Origin: Phycisphaerae bacterium RAS2
GTDB taxonomy: Bacteria > Planctomycetota > Phycisphaerae > UBA1845 > UTPLA1
DNA: 64,000 nucleotides
Direction: 5' to 3'
NCBI GenBank assembly: GCA_007753915.1
Contig: CP036352.1
Location: forward strand, 2,170,001 to 2,234,000
The position numbers were made by a program, and so were the translations under genes. This document shows positions 8,728 to 17,669 of the stretch, piece by piece. Below the pieces are notes generated by a model that did not search any database, was not told where the DNA came from, and saw only the letters and a list, made by a program, of their open reading frames with translations. How positions within the stretch are numbered: the first letter of the stretch is position 1; every line of letters starts with the position of its first letter.

Positions 8728-10227
8728 ATGGATTCGCCCATCACTGCCGCAATGCTCTACGATCTGGTTGCTTGTCCACATCGCGTGACAATGGATCTCT
8801 ACGGCAATCCATCCGAACGAGATCAGGTGAACCCTTTTGTCGAATTACTGTGGGAGAGGGGCTCACGCTATGAACGCGAGGTCATTGCGAAGCTGAAGGC
8901 GCCTTTCATCGACCTGCACGAAATCACTGGTGATGACAAGTCGCGCCTTACATTGGAGGCGATGAAGAAAGGCGAAGGTTTGATATATGGCGGGCGCATT
9001 CAGACTGAGATGCTGCTAGGCGAGCCTGATCTGCTTCGCAAGGAAGGTCACGCGTACATCGCGGGCGACATCAAGTCCGGCTCCGCTGAGGAAGGTCCGG
9101 AAGATGATTCAAAGCCAAAGATTCACTATGCAGTCCAACTCGGCCTTTACACCGATATCCTTGAACGCCAGGGTCTTTCGGCCGGTCGTCGCGCATTTGT
9201 GTGGGACATTCACGGCACAGAAGCGATTTACGATTTTTGTTCTTCGTACGGAAAGCGTAACCCGAGAACTCTCTGGGAGGACTACCAGGACGCACTTCAG
9301 GAAGCTACACAGATAGCACGCAACCGCCAAGCAACCCTTCCGGCATATGCCGGCGTCTGCAAGCTCTGTCACTGGTATTCAGCATGTGTGAAGCGACTAA
9401 GAGAAACGGACGACCTCACGATGATTCCGGAGCTGGGCCGTTCGAAGCGTGACGCAATGTACAGCGTCGTTCAGACTGTCTCGGCACTTGCCGCCGCAAA
9501 GACGAATATCATGATCAATGGCACCAAGACGGTCTTTCCCGGAATCGGCCCCGAGACCCTGCTCAAGTTCCAAGACCGCGCGAAGCTATTGTCCACAAAA
9601 AACGCGACGCCTTTCGCACGGGCGACAATCCAACTCCCACCAAATGGTTGTGAGCTTTTTTTTGATATCGAAGTGGACCCGATGCGCGACGTTTGCTACC
9701 TCCACGGTTTCGTCGAGCGCCGCAACGGTGATGTAGGAACGGAAAGATTCATATCCTATTTCGCGGAGAGCCCGACTGCTGAAGCCGAGAGGGACGCTTT
9801 CGCCAAGGCTGTAGCCTACATGACTGAATGCCGCCCGACAGCAATCTACTACTACTCCAAATACGAGCGCACAGCATACAGGAAGCTCCAAGCAAAGTAC
9901 CCTGATGTCTGTACTGCTGAGGCGATCGAGGCATTGTTCAATCCCTTGCATGCAGTGGATCTGTACAGTGACGTGGTAAAGAAGGCGACGGAATGGCCCA
10001 CGTGGGATTTTTCGATCAAGACCATTGCCAAATTCCTTGGCTTCTCCTGGCGTGACACCCATCCGTCAGGAGCGGCATCAATCGAGTGGTTCGACAAATG
10101 GGTGGCATCGGGCGACCCCGCGATAAGGCAGCGTATTCTTGATTACAATGAGGACGATTGCCGAGCGATGCGCGTACTACGCGATGCGCTTTGTAACCTA
10201 CCGATACGGCAAGGGGCCGCACAATGA
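8728..10227 (+). CDS. TM0106-type RecB-like nuclease with RNase H-like domain
   Basis: A 499-residue protein of the type annotated as TM0106 family RecB-like putative nuclease. The N-terminal half is a Cas4/RecB-like PD-(D/E)xK nuclease: Asp101 (GEPDLL), Asp114 and Lys116 (GDIKSG), then the QLGLY helix near 137-141. Cysteines around 210-221 (CKLCHWYSAC) together with Cys16 could bind an Fe-S cluster as in AddB/Cas4; this is inference. The C-terminal half has a DEDD-exonuclease-like RNase H fold (FFDIEVDP near 310, final YNEDDCRAM). The stop overlaps the next start as ATGA, so the SIR2 protein is translationally coupled. Phage-DNA processing in defence is likely but not proven. Confidence 0.82.
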   Translation: MDSPITAAMLYDLVACPHRVTMDLYGNPSERDQVNPFVELLWERGSRYEREVIAKLKAPFIDLHEITGDDKSRLTLEAMKKGEGLIYGGRIQTEMLLGEPDLLRKEGHAYIAGDIKSGSAEEGPEDDSKPKIHYAVQLGLYTDILERQGLSAGRRAFVWDIHGTEAIYDFCSSYGKRNPRTLWEDYQDALQEATQIARNRQATLPAYAGVCKLCHWYSACVKRLRETDDLTMIPELGRSKRDAMYSVVQTVSALAAAKTNIMINGTKTVFPGIGPETLLKFQDRAKLLSTKNATPFARATIQLPPNGCELFFDIEVDPMRDVCYLHGFVERRNGDVGTERFISYFAESPTAEAERDAFAKAVAYMTECRPTAIYYYSKYERTAYRKLQAKYPDVCTAEAIEALFNPLHAVDLYSDVVKKATEWPTWDFSIKTIAKFLGFSWRDTHPSGAASIEWFDKWVASGDPAIRQRILDYNEDDCRAMRVLRDALCNLPIRQGAAQ

Positions 10228-11450
10228 CAGACCAAGCACACGACGCACAGAAAGCGTTATCTGACTTGAGGGACCACCTTGCACGTCACGATAAGCCGAT
10301 CGCATTTTTCTTCGGAGCTGGCACGTCCTGTGCTGTCCTTGTGGAATCCTCCGAAGGCCAGAACAAGACTCAAGCACTGATTCCGGCCGTGGCTCAGCTT
10401 ACGAACTTGGCCAAGGAAGATGCCGTGAAACTCGGGGAAAAACACGCGAAAGCCTGGGGACTAATTGAGGCTCATTGCACCGAGAACAAACAACTAGCAA
10501 ACGTCGAAAACGTACTTTCGCGATTGCGAATGATGCTTAGCGCCGTCGGAAACGCGGATACGCTATCGGGGCTCAACAAGAGTGAGATCGGGGCTCTTGA
10601 AGAATCTGTGCGAAAAACCATCGCGCGTGTTGTTACTCCAGATCTAACGAAGATTCCAGGCGATTCCCCTCACAAGAAATTCGCCAAGTGGCTCATCAAA
10701 AGCTCCCGGCAAAAACCGATTGAAATATTCACAGTCAATTATGACGTGCTAATCGAGCATAGTCTCGAAGCGCTTCGAATACCGACATTCGACGGCTTTG
10801 TGGGCGGCTTTCGTCCCTTTTTTCATCCGGACAGCTTGCGCCGCCTAGAGGCCGCTCCTGGCGCGACCTGGATACGGCTCTGGAAGATGCATGGTTCCGT
10901 GACGTGGCGACGCATGGAGCAAGATGGACGATTCCGAGTCGTCCGCGGCGAACCAGATCCTGCCGGAGAAATGATCTATCCGTCATTTCAGAAATATGAT
11001 GAATCGCGGCAACAGCCGTACTCCGCCTTTACTGACCGCCTAAGCCGATTCCTTGAACAGGATGACGCGTTACTTATTGTCGCGGGCTTCAGCTTCGGCG
11101 ACGAACATATTAACAACCTCATTTTCGGCGCCTTGGAGAACAGGCCCCGGACGCACGTGTATGCCCTTCAATTTGATGAGACCCCTGAAGAATCGGATTT
11201 AGTTAAGCGCGCGTACCAGCGACCTAACATGATTGTTCTATGTCCGAGGACTGGAATCATTGGAGGCCGACGCGCGGCATGGACTCCGGTGGAAAGTCCG
11301 TCGTTTATGACCGATGTCTTTGAACTGATTAAGAAAGAGCCGGCCGAAGGCGCGGGGGCAACTCGGCAAGAGGAAGCAAAGTGCGGAGTCATGAAAATCG
11401 GAGACTTTGCGTCCTTCTGTGCCTTTCTTGAAGCGATGACGTCGGATTAG
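10224..11450 (+). CDS. SIR2-like NAD-hydrolysing effector
   Basis: A 408-residue protein with a SIR2 fold from near the N-terminus. Visible elements are the NAD loop GAGTS (31-35), VNYDVLIEHS (171-180), the catalytic His223 in KMHGSVTW, and GFSFGDEHIN (288-297). In phage defence such domains typically deplete NAD+ and stop growth of infected cells. The ATGA overlap with the nuclease gene and the 6-base gap to a HerA ATPase match the SIR2-HerA pairing known as the Nezha or Sir2-HerA system. The C-terminal 50 residues are less typical. SIR2 fold is near certain. The NADase role is by family analogy. Confidence 0.88.
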   Translation: MTDQAHDAQKALSDLRDHLARHDKPIAFFFGAGTSCAVLVESSEGQNKTQALIPAVAQLTNLAKEDAVKLGEKHAKAWGLIEAHCTENKQLANVENVLSRLRMMLSAVGNADTLSGLNKSEIGALEESVRKTIARVVTPDLTKIPGDSPHKKFAKWLIKSSRQKPIEIFTVNYDVLIEHSLEALRIPTFDGFVGGFRPFFHPDSLRRLEAAPGATWIRLWKMHGSVTWRRMEQDGRFRVVRGEPDPAGEMIYPSFQKYDESRQQPYSAFTDRLSRFLEQDDALLIVAGFSFGDEHINNLIFGALENRPRTHVYALQFDETPEESDLVKRAYQRPNMIVLCPRTGIIGGRRAAWTPVESPSFMTDVFELIKKEPAEGAGATRQEEAKCGVMKIGDFASFCAFLEAMTSD

Positions 11451-11456
11451 GTCGTT

Positions 11457-13319
11457 ATGCCCCTGACAGACCCAACATATATTGGCCAAGTGGCTTCCGT
11501 CACTGGTGCAATAGTCCGCGTACGTCTTCGTGAAGACATGCCCTCAACCCTAGTGATGATTGGCGGCGAATCCTATCGCGTCGGACAGATCGGCGGGTTC
11601 TTTCGCGTTCCCCTCGGCTACACCAACCTCTACGCCGTCTGTACGCAGATCGGGGCCGATGCGGCCCCTCCCAACAGCATTGAGCAACGGTTGGGCCCTG
11701 CACTTGAGAGCGAATCGCAGCTTCGCATGTCCGGGTATCGATGGATGACCGTGGTGTTATTTGGCGAGGGGCTTGGTACCGACTTCGAAAGGGGTGTCGG
11801 GCAGTACCCGACTGTCGGCGACGAAGTACATCTAGTTACCAACGACGACCTCAAAATTATTTACGGCTGGACCAAGGGCAAAAAGGGCACGATTTCAGTC
11901 GGTCGTATCGCGGCAACCTCCGGGATCTCCGCAGATGTTAGCGTGGCCGGGCTTGTCAGCCGGCATAGTGCAATCGTTGGCTCCACAGGTTCGGGCAAAT
12001 CTAATCTGGTTACGGTAATGATGGAAACAGTTTCCGATGGAAGCTTGCCGAATGCCCGCGCAATCGTTATTGATCCTCATGGCGAGTACGCGAGCGCTAT
12101 TGGTAGCAAGGCACGCGTGTTCCGTATTCGGCCGAACGAGGAGGCTGGGGAGAGGCCACTCTGGGTTCCATATTGGGCGCTTCCCTTTTCTGAGCTACAG
12201 CTACTCACGCTTGGCGGGCTCCAACCCAATCATGAGGCCGCGATTAGGGATCAGGTGCTAGATATGAAAGTTGCCGCGGCGCAGCGCCTTGCAACTCCGC
12301 CACCACCAGAGACCCTTACCGCGGACTCACCCGTACCATTCAGCATTAAGAAGCTATGGTATGAGTTGGACAAATTCGAGCGAATCACGTTTCCATCTTC
12401 GAATCCACAGACTGATGATACTGCGTATCCTCCTGACCAAGTTGGCGATCCAGCAGCGTTGCGGTCGGATCGTTATCCGGCGGCGAGTCCCTACAACCAA
12501 GCACCCTACAAGAATCAACGGAAGCGAAACATCGAACGCCACCTTGACCTCATGCGGAGTCGATTGAAGGACGGCAGGTTTTCTTTTCTGTTTTCTCCGG
12601 GCGGTGGTTATGAACCCAATCTGGATGGCGCAGTGCAAGCCGATTTGGATACGTTGGTTAGGGACTGGGTTGGACACGATAAGCCAATAACCATATTCGA
12701 CGTTTCGGGCCTGCCCTCCGAAGTGCTTCCCACCATCGTTGGCACCATGCTGCGGGTCGTTTACGACATGCTATTTTGGGCACAGGACCTCGCTATTGGC
12801 GGTCGCCAACAACCGCTGCTGGTCGTACTTGATGAGGCCCATCGCTTCGTTCCTGAAGGTTCTGACACCTCCGCCCACCGAACATTGTCCATGATTGCGA
12901 AGGAAGGCAGAAAATACGGCACTGGCCTCATGTTGGTGACACAACGGCCGTCCGAAATTGACAGCGCGGTTCTAAGTCAATGCGGCTCATTGATAGCTCT
13001 GCGGCTAACAAATTCGGCTGACCGCGCCAAAGTAGCAGCCGCTGTCCCCGATGACCTCGGCGGGCTTGTCGATCAGCTGCCTTCCCTTCGGACTGGTGAG
13101 GCAATCTTTCTTGGCGAGGCCATGCCAATCCCTTCGCGCGTACGTGTGCGAAAGGCGTTGCACAAGCCAGTTGGAGATGATCCGAAACTTCCGGATGTGT
13201 GGCAGACAACCCCTCGTCCTGACGCAGCCTCATATACTGAAGCACTTTCAAATTGGCGTGCTCAATCTACTTGCACAGACGATACAGATGACGAGACGGA
13301 GGACCAAAACAATGCCTGA
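11457..13319 (+). CDS. HerA-like hexameric DNA translocase ATPase
   Basis: A 620-residue HerA/FtsK-superfamily ATPase. An N-terminal beta-barrel (HAS-barrel-like, about 5-60) precedes Walker A GSTGSGKS (175-182) and Walker B LLVVLDEAHRF (454-464). The sensor segment VTQRPSEID and a C-terminal brace follow. HerA normally forms a hexameric ring that pumps duplex DNA and activates a partner nuclease. Here the coupled partners are the SIR2 protein and the RecB-like nuclease. The KTSC gene overlaps its 3' end by 8 bases, so at least four genes are tightly packed. The C-terminus is acidic (DDTDDETEDQ). Function within defence is inferred from gene order and known SIR2-HerA systems. Confidence 0.88.
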   Translation: MPLTDPTYIGQVASVTGAIVRVRLREDMPSTLVMIGGESYRVGQIGGFFRVPLGYTNLYAVCTQIGADAAPPNSIEQRLGPALESESQLRMSGYRWMTVVLFGEGLGTDFERGVGQYPTVGDEVHLVTNDDLKIIYGWTKGKKGTISVGRIAATSGISADVSVAGLVSRHSAIVGSTGSGKSNLVTVMMETVSDGSLPNARAIVIDPHGEYASAIGSKARVFRIRPNEEAGERPLWVPYWALPFSELQLLTLGGLQPNHEAAIRDQVLDMKVAAAQRLATPPPPETLTADSPVPFSIKKLWYELDKFERITFPSSNPQTDDTAYPPDQVGDPAALRSDRYPAASPYNQAPYKNQRKRNIERHLDLMRSRLKDGRFSFLFSPGGGYEPNLDGAVQADLDTLVRDWVGHDKPITIFDVSGLPSEVLPTIVGTMLRVVYDMLFWAQDLAIGGRQQPLLVVLDEAHRFVPEGSDTSAHRTLSMIAKEGRKYGTGLMLVTQRPSEIDSAVLSQCGSLIALRLTNSADRAKVAAAVPDDLGGLVDQLPSLRTGEAIFLGEAMPIPSRVRVRKALHKPVGDDPKLPDVWQTTPRPDAASYTEALSNWRAQSTCTDDTDDETEDQNNA

Positions 13320-13527
13320 AATGCATTTGGTTGACTCGACGAATATCGAAGCAATAGGCTTTGATCCTAGCTCCCAGGAACTTCATGTACGTTTTTTGAA
13401 GTCGGGAGAGACCTATGTTTACTATGCAGTTGAGGAGTGGGTGTTTCAGGAATTCCTGCAAGCCGACTCAAAGGGCACCTACCTCAACGCCAGCATAAAG
13501 GGCCGATATCAATTCGGAAAGCTATGA
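13312..13527 (+). CDS. KTSC-domain small protein
   Basis: A 71-residue protein made almost entirely of one KTSC domain: VDSTNIEAIGFD at the start, then YYAVEEWVFQEFLQADSKGTY and the final KGRYQF. KTSC is named after the C-terminus of some lysyl-tRNA synthetases; its biochemical role is not settled, and nucleic-acid binding has been guessed. The ATG at 13312 lies inside the end of the HerA gene (8-base overlap), which implies coupled translation; a second ATG at 13321 is possible. Packing with SIR2-HerA suggests an accessory subunit or regulator of that system, which is inference. Confidence 0.8.
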   Translation: MPEMHLVDSTNIEAIGFDPSSQELHVRFLKSGETYVYYAVEEWVFQEFLQADSKGTYLNASIKGRYQFGKL

Positions 13528-13603
13528 CTCTGAGTATAACCTCGGCGCGGATGCAAACTCCCAACAGCGCTTATAGCAAGTTTGACCGGACAACGGCTGT
13601 CAC

Positions 13604-15691
13604 ATGCTGAAACCTATGAACTTTCGCATCGCCGACACCTTCACAGACAGCCTCGCGCGGTTACGAAGCGACCAGCAGGCAGCCGCCAAGACGACGGCAT
13701 TCGATCTTCAGATGAACCCGGCGAACCCCGGCATGCAGTTCCACCGGCTCGACAAAGCCAAGGACAAGAACTTCTGGTCGATTCGCGTAAGCCGTGACAT
13801 CCGCATCATCGTCCACCGAACCGATGAAAGCCTTTTACTCTGCTACGTCGATCATCACGACCCGGCGTATCGCTGGGCCGAACGCCGCAAGATCGAGCGC
13901 CATCCGAAGACAGGGGCGATGCAGGTCGTCGAAATCCGAGAGCGTGTTCTCGAAATCGAAATCCCCAAGTACGTCGAAGTCGAAAGACCAGCTCCGCCGA
14001 AACCGCTCCTCTTCGCTGATTTCTCCGACGACGACCTCCTCGCCTACGGCGTGCCCCAGGAATGGCTCGCCGACGTGAAGGCGTCGAACGAGGATTCTCT
14101 TCTCGACCTTGCCGGCCACCTTCCTGCCGAGGCCGCTGAGGCACTACTCAATCTCGCGACGGGAACGGTGCCGCTGCGACCTGTCCCCGTCGCGGCCGGG
14201 GCAGACCCCTTCGAACACCCCGACGCCTTGCGACGCTTCCGCGTCATGGAAAACGTAGAAGAATTGCAACGGGCGATGGAGTACCCGTGGGAGAAGTGGA
14301 TTGTTTTCCTCCATCCCGCACAGCGGGAGACCGTTACTCGCTCGTACGGCGGCCCTGCCCGCGTCGCGGGATCGGCCGGCACGGGTAAGACCGTTGTCGC
14401 GTTGCATCGTGCGGCCCACCTCGCACGCTCGAACGCCTACGCCAAAGTCTTGCTTACCACGTTTTCAATTGCCCTCGCCCGGAATCTTCGCCGAAAAATC
14501 GCCTGCCTTATAGGCAATGAGCCGGCCGTCCATAACCGGATCAGCGTGCGAGCCATCGACGAAGTGGGCATTGAACAATTTGAGGTTGCATTCGGAACGC
14601 CAAAGCCGCTCACGCCCAAGATGCTGCGAACGCTTCTCAAGGCCGCTTCCGACGCCGCGATGCCGCATCAATACGGACTGGCGTTCCTCGAATCCGAATG
14701 GAACGAAGTCGTGGACGCATGGCAGCTTGGTTCGTGGGAAGCGTACCGCGATGTACCTAGGCTCGGCCGCAAAACGCGGCTCGGCGAGAAGCAGCGACAG
14801 ACGCTTTGGACGATCTTCGAGCATGTCCGCAAGGACATGAGTGAGCGCGGGCTTGTGACAATCCCGATGGTCTTTGCAGCAGCGACGCAACACATCGCCT
14901 CCGGTGGGAAGCCGCCCGCCGATTTTGTGGTCGTGGACGAGGCACAGGACATCAGCGTTCCGCAGCTTCGCTACCTCGCGGCCGTCGCAGGGAAGAAGGA
15001 AGACGGGCTTTTCTTCGCTGGAGACCTTGGACAACGGATCTTCCAGACGCCATTTTCGTGGGCGTCGCTGGGGGTCGATGTCCGAGGCCGCTCACAGACG
15101 CTTCGAATCAACTATCGCACATCGCACCAGATTCGACAGCAGGCCGACCGCTTGCTTCAAACTGAGTTGGCGGACGTGGATGGAAACTTGGAGTCAAGAA
15201 AAGGCACCGTGTCGGTGTTCAATGGGCCTCCACCATCGATTCAGGTTGTCGAATCGACAAAGCGCGAAACCGAGGTGATCGCAGCGTGGCTTAAGGAGCG
15301 AGTGGCAGCGGCGGTGAAGCCGCATGAAATCGGTATCTTCGTAAGATCGGAAGCAGAGTTGCCAAGGGCGAAGGCTGCCATTGCCGTGGCAGGGATGAAA
15401 TCGGCGGAGCTTGACGACCGCACAGACCCGCCACCAGACGTTGTCTCCATTTGTACGATGCATCTTGCTAAGGGTCTTGAGTTTCGGGCTGTCGTCGTCG
15501 CCGCCTGCGACGACGAAATTGTGCCACTACAGTCACGGATTCAGACCGTGTCGGACGACTCGGACCTCGAAGAAGTTTACAACACCGAGCGACACCTTTT
15601 GTACGTCGCGTGCACTCGGGCACGCGACAATCTTCTGATTACAGGCGTTGAGCCGGCGTCCGAGTTTCTTGACGACCTTCGCGAGTCGTGA
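13604..15691 (+). CDS. UvrD/Rep-type SF1 helicase with RelE/ParE-like N-terminal domain
   Basis: A 695-residue fusion. Residues 1-100 look like a RelE/ParE-fold toxin domain (FDLQMNPANPG, WSIRVSRDIRIIVH, LLCYVDHHD, AYRWAERR). The rest is a superfamily 1A helicase: Walker A AGSAGTGKT (about 256-264), DEAQD near 445, and the late motifs TMHLAKGLEF near 617 and YVACTRARD near 672. UvrD-type helicases unwind DNA 3'-5'. I recall other helicases with this N-terminus, so the fusion is real and not an artefact. The domain may recruit the helicase or act as a nuclease. The gene starts 76 bases after KTSC and is probably in the same transcript. A later ATG at 13616 could also be used. Confidence 0.83.
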   Translation: MLKPMNFRIADTFTDSLARLRSDQQAAAKTTAFDLQMNPANPGMQFHRLDKAKDKNFWSIRVSRDIRIIVHRTDESLLLCYVDHHDPAYRWAERRKIERHPKTGAMQVVEIRERVLEIEIPKYVEVERPAPPKPLLFADFSDDDLLAYGVPQEWLADVKASNEDSLLDLAGHLPAEAAEALLNLATGTVPLRPVPVAAGADPFEHPDALRRFRVMENVEELQRAMEYPWEKWIVFLHPAQRETVTRSYGGPARVAGSAGTGKTVVALHRAAHLARSNAYAKVLLTTFSIALARNLRRKIACLIGNEPAVHNRISVRAIDEVGIEQFEVAFGTPKPLTPKMLRTLLKAASDAAMPHQYGLAFLESEWNEVVDAWQLGSWEAYRDVPRLGRKTRLGEKQRQTLWTIFEHVRKDMSERGLVTIPMVFAAATQHIASGGKPPADFVVVDEAQDISVPQLRYLAAVAGKKEDGLFFAGDLGQRIFQTPFSWASLGVDVRGRSQTLRINYRTSHQIRQQADRLLQTELADVDGNLESRKGTVSVFNGPPPSIQVVESTKRETEVIAAWLKERVAAAVKPHEIGIFVRSEAELPRAKAAIAVAGMKSAELDDRTDPPPDVVSICTMHLAKGLEFRAVVVAACDDEIVPLQSRIQTVSDDSDLEEVYNTERHLLYVACTRARDNLLITGVEPASEFLDDLRES

Positions 15692-15703
15692 TTCCCTCAA
15701 CAA

Positions 15704-15749
15704 GTGAAGCGGCCGGGAGCGACATGTTATCACCCTCCAGCCGCTTCAC
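15704..15749. terminator. Terminator-like inverted repeat between convergent genes
   Basis: Perfect 10-base arms (GTGAAGCGGC and GCCGCTTCAC) are separated by 26 bases. The repeat starts 13 bases after the helicase stop and sits before the 3' end of the convergent small ORF. It lacks a long T-run, so it may terminate weakly in both directions or protect transcript ends. Confidence 0.45.
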
Positions 15750-15785
15750 GATTCAGGTTTTCGCTTCTCGCCGTCTCGCGGGCCA

Positions 15786-15950
15786 TTATGCCCGCGCCGA
15801 TTCATTCGGAGGAACAGCCTTATTCTTCTCCACCGGGCCGCTCTGGGCCACGGCCTGCTTCTCCGCCTTCGGGGGCGTCACCTTGGTCTCGTTGGGCTTC
15901 GGGGTATTCTCCCGAATCGTCTGATTGTGAGGGCTGCCGCCGTTCGACAT
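15786..15950 (-). CDS. Small hydrophilic protein (54 aa), unknown
   Basis: A 54-residue ORF (start MSNGGSPHNQTIRENTP, end PPNESARA), rich in Pro, Lys, Glu and Asn, and probably disordered. It is called because AAAGGAGAA stands about 5 bases before its ATG, a near-ideal Shine-Dalgarno. It overlaps the 3' part of the upstream membrane-protein frame in a different phase. Either the membrane protein ends in this region or the genes truly overlap. No function can be assigned. Confidence 0.5.
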   Translation of the reverse strand: MSNGGSPHNQTIRENTPKPNETKVTPPKAEKQAVAQSGPVEKNKAVPPNESARA

Positions 15951-16494
15951 GACACTTCTCCTTTCTGGAGCTATCGCTCGCCGCGAGCACTTGCGAGACG
16001 CGAGCGTAATACTTGCGAAGCGTGTCCCGCGACGTTGCGAAGAGCACCACTTCGACGATCACAAATCCGAAATCCACCCAGCCTGCTCCGCCGCACCATC
16101 GACATCCACCCGAAAGCCGGACGAGGTAGGCGAGCGCGACCGCGATGAACGTGTTCGCGTTGAACTGGTAATAGCGGTAGTGGAAATCGACGAGCAGGCC
16201 GTAAGCCGCAAGATTCGATTGGAGTTGCGAGAAGTCCCAAGATGGAGGCTTGATGCCCGTCCGGTGATGCAACGAGTCGAGCGCCAGCCATCGGAGCGAA
16301 CTCGCGAACATGCCAGCCGCCAGGGACGCGATCGTCACGTACAGGAACCCGCCGACCGTCGGCTGCCCCTCTGGCGAAGCCGCGAGCCAGGACGCAACCG
16401 CGGGAACCGGCCCGCTTAAGGCCACGACGGCGATGAAGCCGGGCAGTAAATATGCGATGACCAGCCCGAAGTTTCGGGCGGAAAGTTCTCCCAC
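15820..16494 (-). CDS. Predicted membrane protein, unknown
   Basis: About 224 residues from a GTG start at 16494; the open frame itself reaches back to 16593. It has hydrophobic segments at the N-terminus (FGLVIAYLLPGFIAVVAL), around VGGFLYVTIASLAAGMFASSL, in FNANTFIAVALAYLV and in FGFVIVEVVLFAT, so three or four membrane helices are likely. The C-terminal 45 residues are polar and overlap a small ORF with a better ribosome-binding site, so the real end is uncertain. A divergent XRE regulator gene starts just upstream. I do not recognise the family. Confidence 0.55.
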   Translation of the reverse strand: MGELSARNFGLVIAYLLPGFIAVVALSGPVPAVASWLAASPEGQPTVGGFLYVTIASLAAGMFASSLRWLALDSLHHRTGIKPPSWDFSQLQSNLAAYGLLVDFHYRYYQFNANTFIAVALAYLVRLSGGCRWCGGAGWVDFGFVIVEVVLFATSRDTLRKYYARVSQVLAASDSSRKEKCHVERRQPSQSDDSGEYPEAQRDQGDAPEGGEAGRGPERPGGEE

Positions 16495-16618
16495 AACGTG
16501 TCCAACCAATACCGAGCATGTAGAGACCTCGGGAATGCGGCTGTTGCAACCGCCTCTCCACCATATTGTTGTCTGAATCCAAACGGGTTTCAAGCAAAAT
16601 CCCGATCATACTGAGGCA

Positions 16619-16861
16619 ATGCCCACCAAGCCCCAACATGCCCATCGCTATCGAGCCGTTACCACCCTGATCCGGGCGCTTCGGGAGGAAGCAGGCCTAA
16701 CTCAGCGCGACCTTGGAAAACGCCTAAACCTTCCTCAATCTTGGGTTTATAAGTGTGAAACCGGGATCAGGCGTATGGACATTGCCGAGTTTTGCGATTG
16801 GTGCAAGGCCTGCGAAATAGAGCCAGTCATTGGGCTCCGGCGGTTTCTGCGGTACGACTGA
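16619..16861 (+). CDS. XRE-family helix-turn-helix regulator
   Basis: An 80-residue DNA-binding protein. The helix-turn-helix is clear (LIRALREEAGLTQRDLGKRL, then LPQSWVYKCETGIRRMDI). It contains only this domain plus a short tail (GLRRFLRYD), typical of small Cro/CI-like repressors on mobile DNA. It is divergent from the membrane protein and converges on the 246-residue hypothetical gene, overlapping it by about 35 bases. It may control the membrane protein through the roughly 125-base gap between them; no operator repeat stands out. Confidence 0.82.
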   Translation: MPTKPQHAHRYRAVTTLIRALREEAGLTQRDLGKRLNLPQSWVYKCETGIRRMDIAEFCDWCKACEIEPVIGLRRFLRYD

Positions 16862-17567
16862 TAGCTCCCAACGGTACCTTCGGGTGTCCGTAGCCCACCT
16901 CTGTGCCAAATCTTGAACCCGAATTGGATTCTTCGAACGGCCGCACCACCCGTCGCCGCAAGCGAAGCGCTGACACCGGCACCGGCTCGAAGCCGGCCGA
17001 ATCGCGAAGGCGGTTGACGGCCCGAAGCAGGTTCAAAAGCTGCCGCCGAACCGGCGCGTATGGCTCGAATCTGATGCGACGGAACTCCCCGATCAGCTTC
17101 TCGACCGATCGATGAGGGGCGATGTTCAGCATGTAGGCTTTAAGCTTCCGGTACTCGTCTGGATGGATTCGCACCGAGGGGTGCCAGCGCCGATCGACGC
17201 CCCGGTGATAACCGATGCTGTAGCCGTTAAAGCGGATGGAGTCGCGACGGACATCCTTGTGATTTGGCTCATCCTGAAAGAAGCGTTGCTCGCCGCGGGA
17301 TGCGATAAGCACAAAGAACCGACCATGCCGGATGTAATGGACGTTCGACAGGCCCGCGCGTTTCCGGCGCGCCCTTGCCCACTTCGACAGGCCCGCGTCA
17401 TATTGCTCCAGGAGCTTTTCGTCCACTCGTCGCGGATCCTTCCGCTCCGGGATGACACCCGTGACGTAGAACCAGTAGCCATGCCCGACATAACTCAGGG
17501 CGAGCTGCTGGACAAAGCCCTCCACAGAGGCTGCCTCACACCGATAAACCACACCAGGGCGTATCAC
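16827..17567 (-). CDS. Conserved-looking hypothetical protein (246 aa)
   Basis: A basic protein rich in Arg with several Tyr/Trp/His clusters (SYVGHGYWFYVTG, KWARARRKRAGL, YIRHGRFFVLIAS, RFNGYSIGYHRG). It resembles a hypothetical protein I have seen repeatedly in planctomycete mobile regions. No catalytic motif is certain. The annotated start is GTG at 17567; GTG at 17552 is an alternative. The next minus-strand gene upstream encodes the small GWW protein, and the two may form an operon. The Arg-rich composition suggests nucleic-acid binding, which is only a guess. Confidence 0.6.
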   Translation of the reverse strand: MIRPGVVYRCEAASVEGFVQQLALSYVGHGYWFYVTGVIPERKDPRRVDEKLLEQYDAGLSKWARARRKRAGLSNVHYIRHGRFFVLIASRGEQRFFQDEPNHKDVRRDSIRFNGYSIGYHRGVDRRWHPSVRIHPDEYRKLKAYMLNIAPHRSVEKLIGEFRRIRFEPYAPVRRQLLNLLRAVNRLRDSAGFEPVPVSALRLRRRVVRPFEESNSGSRFGTEVGYGHPKVPLGAISRTAETAGAQ

Positions 17568-17669
17568 ACGCTGATGAGCTACTCAAATCGTCGCGGACTC
17601 AAAGAGATAGGGATTGTTTGCTGGCACAATCCCCGAAAGCCGTTCTTAACCTTGTTGCGCCCCTGGTTC

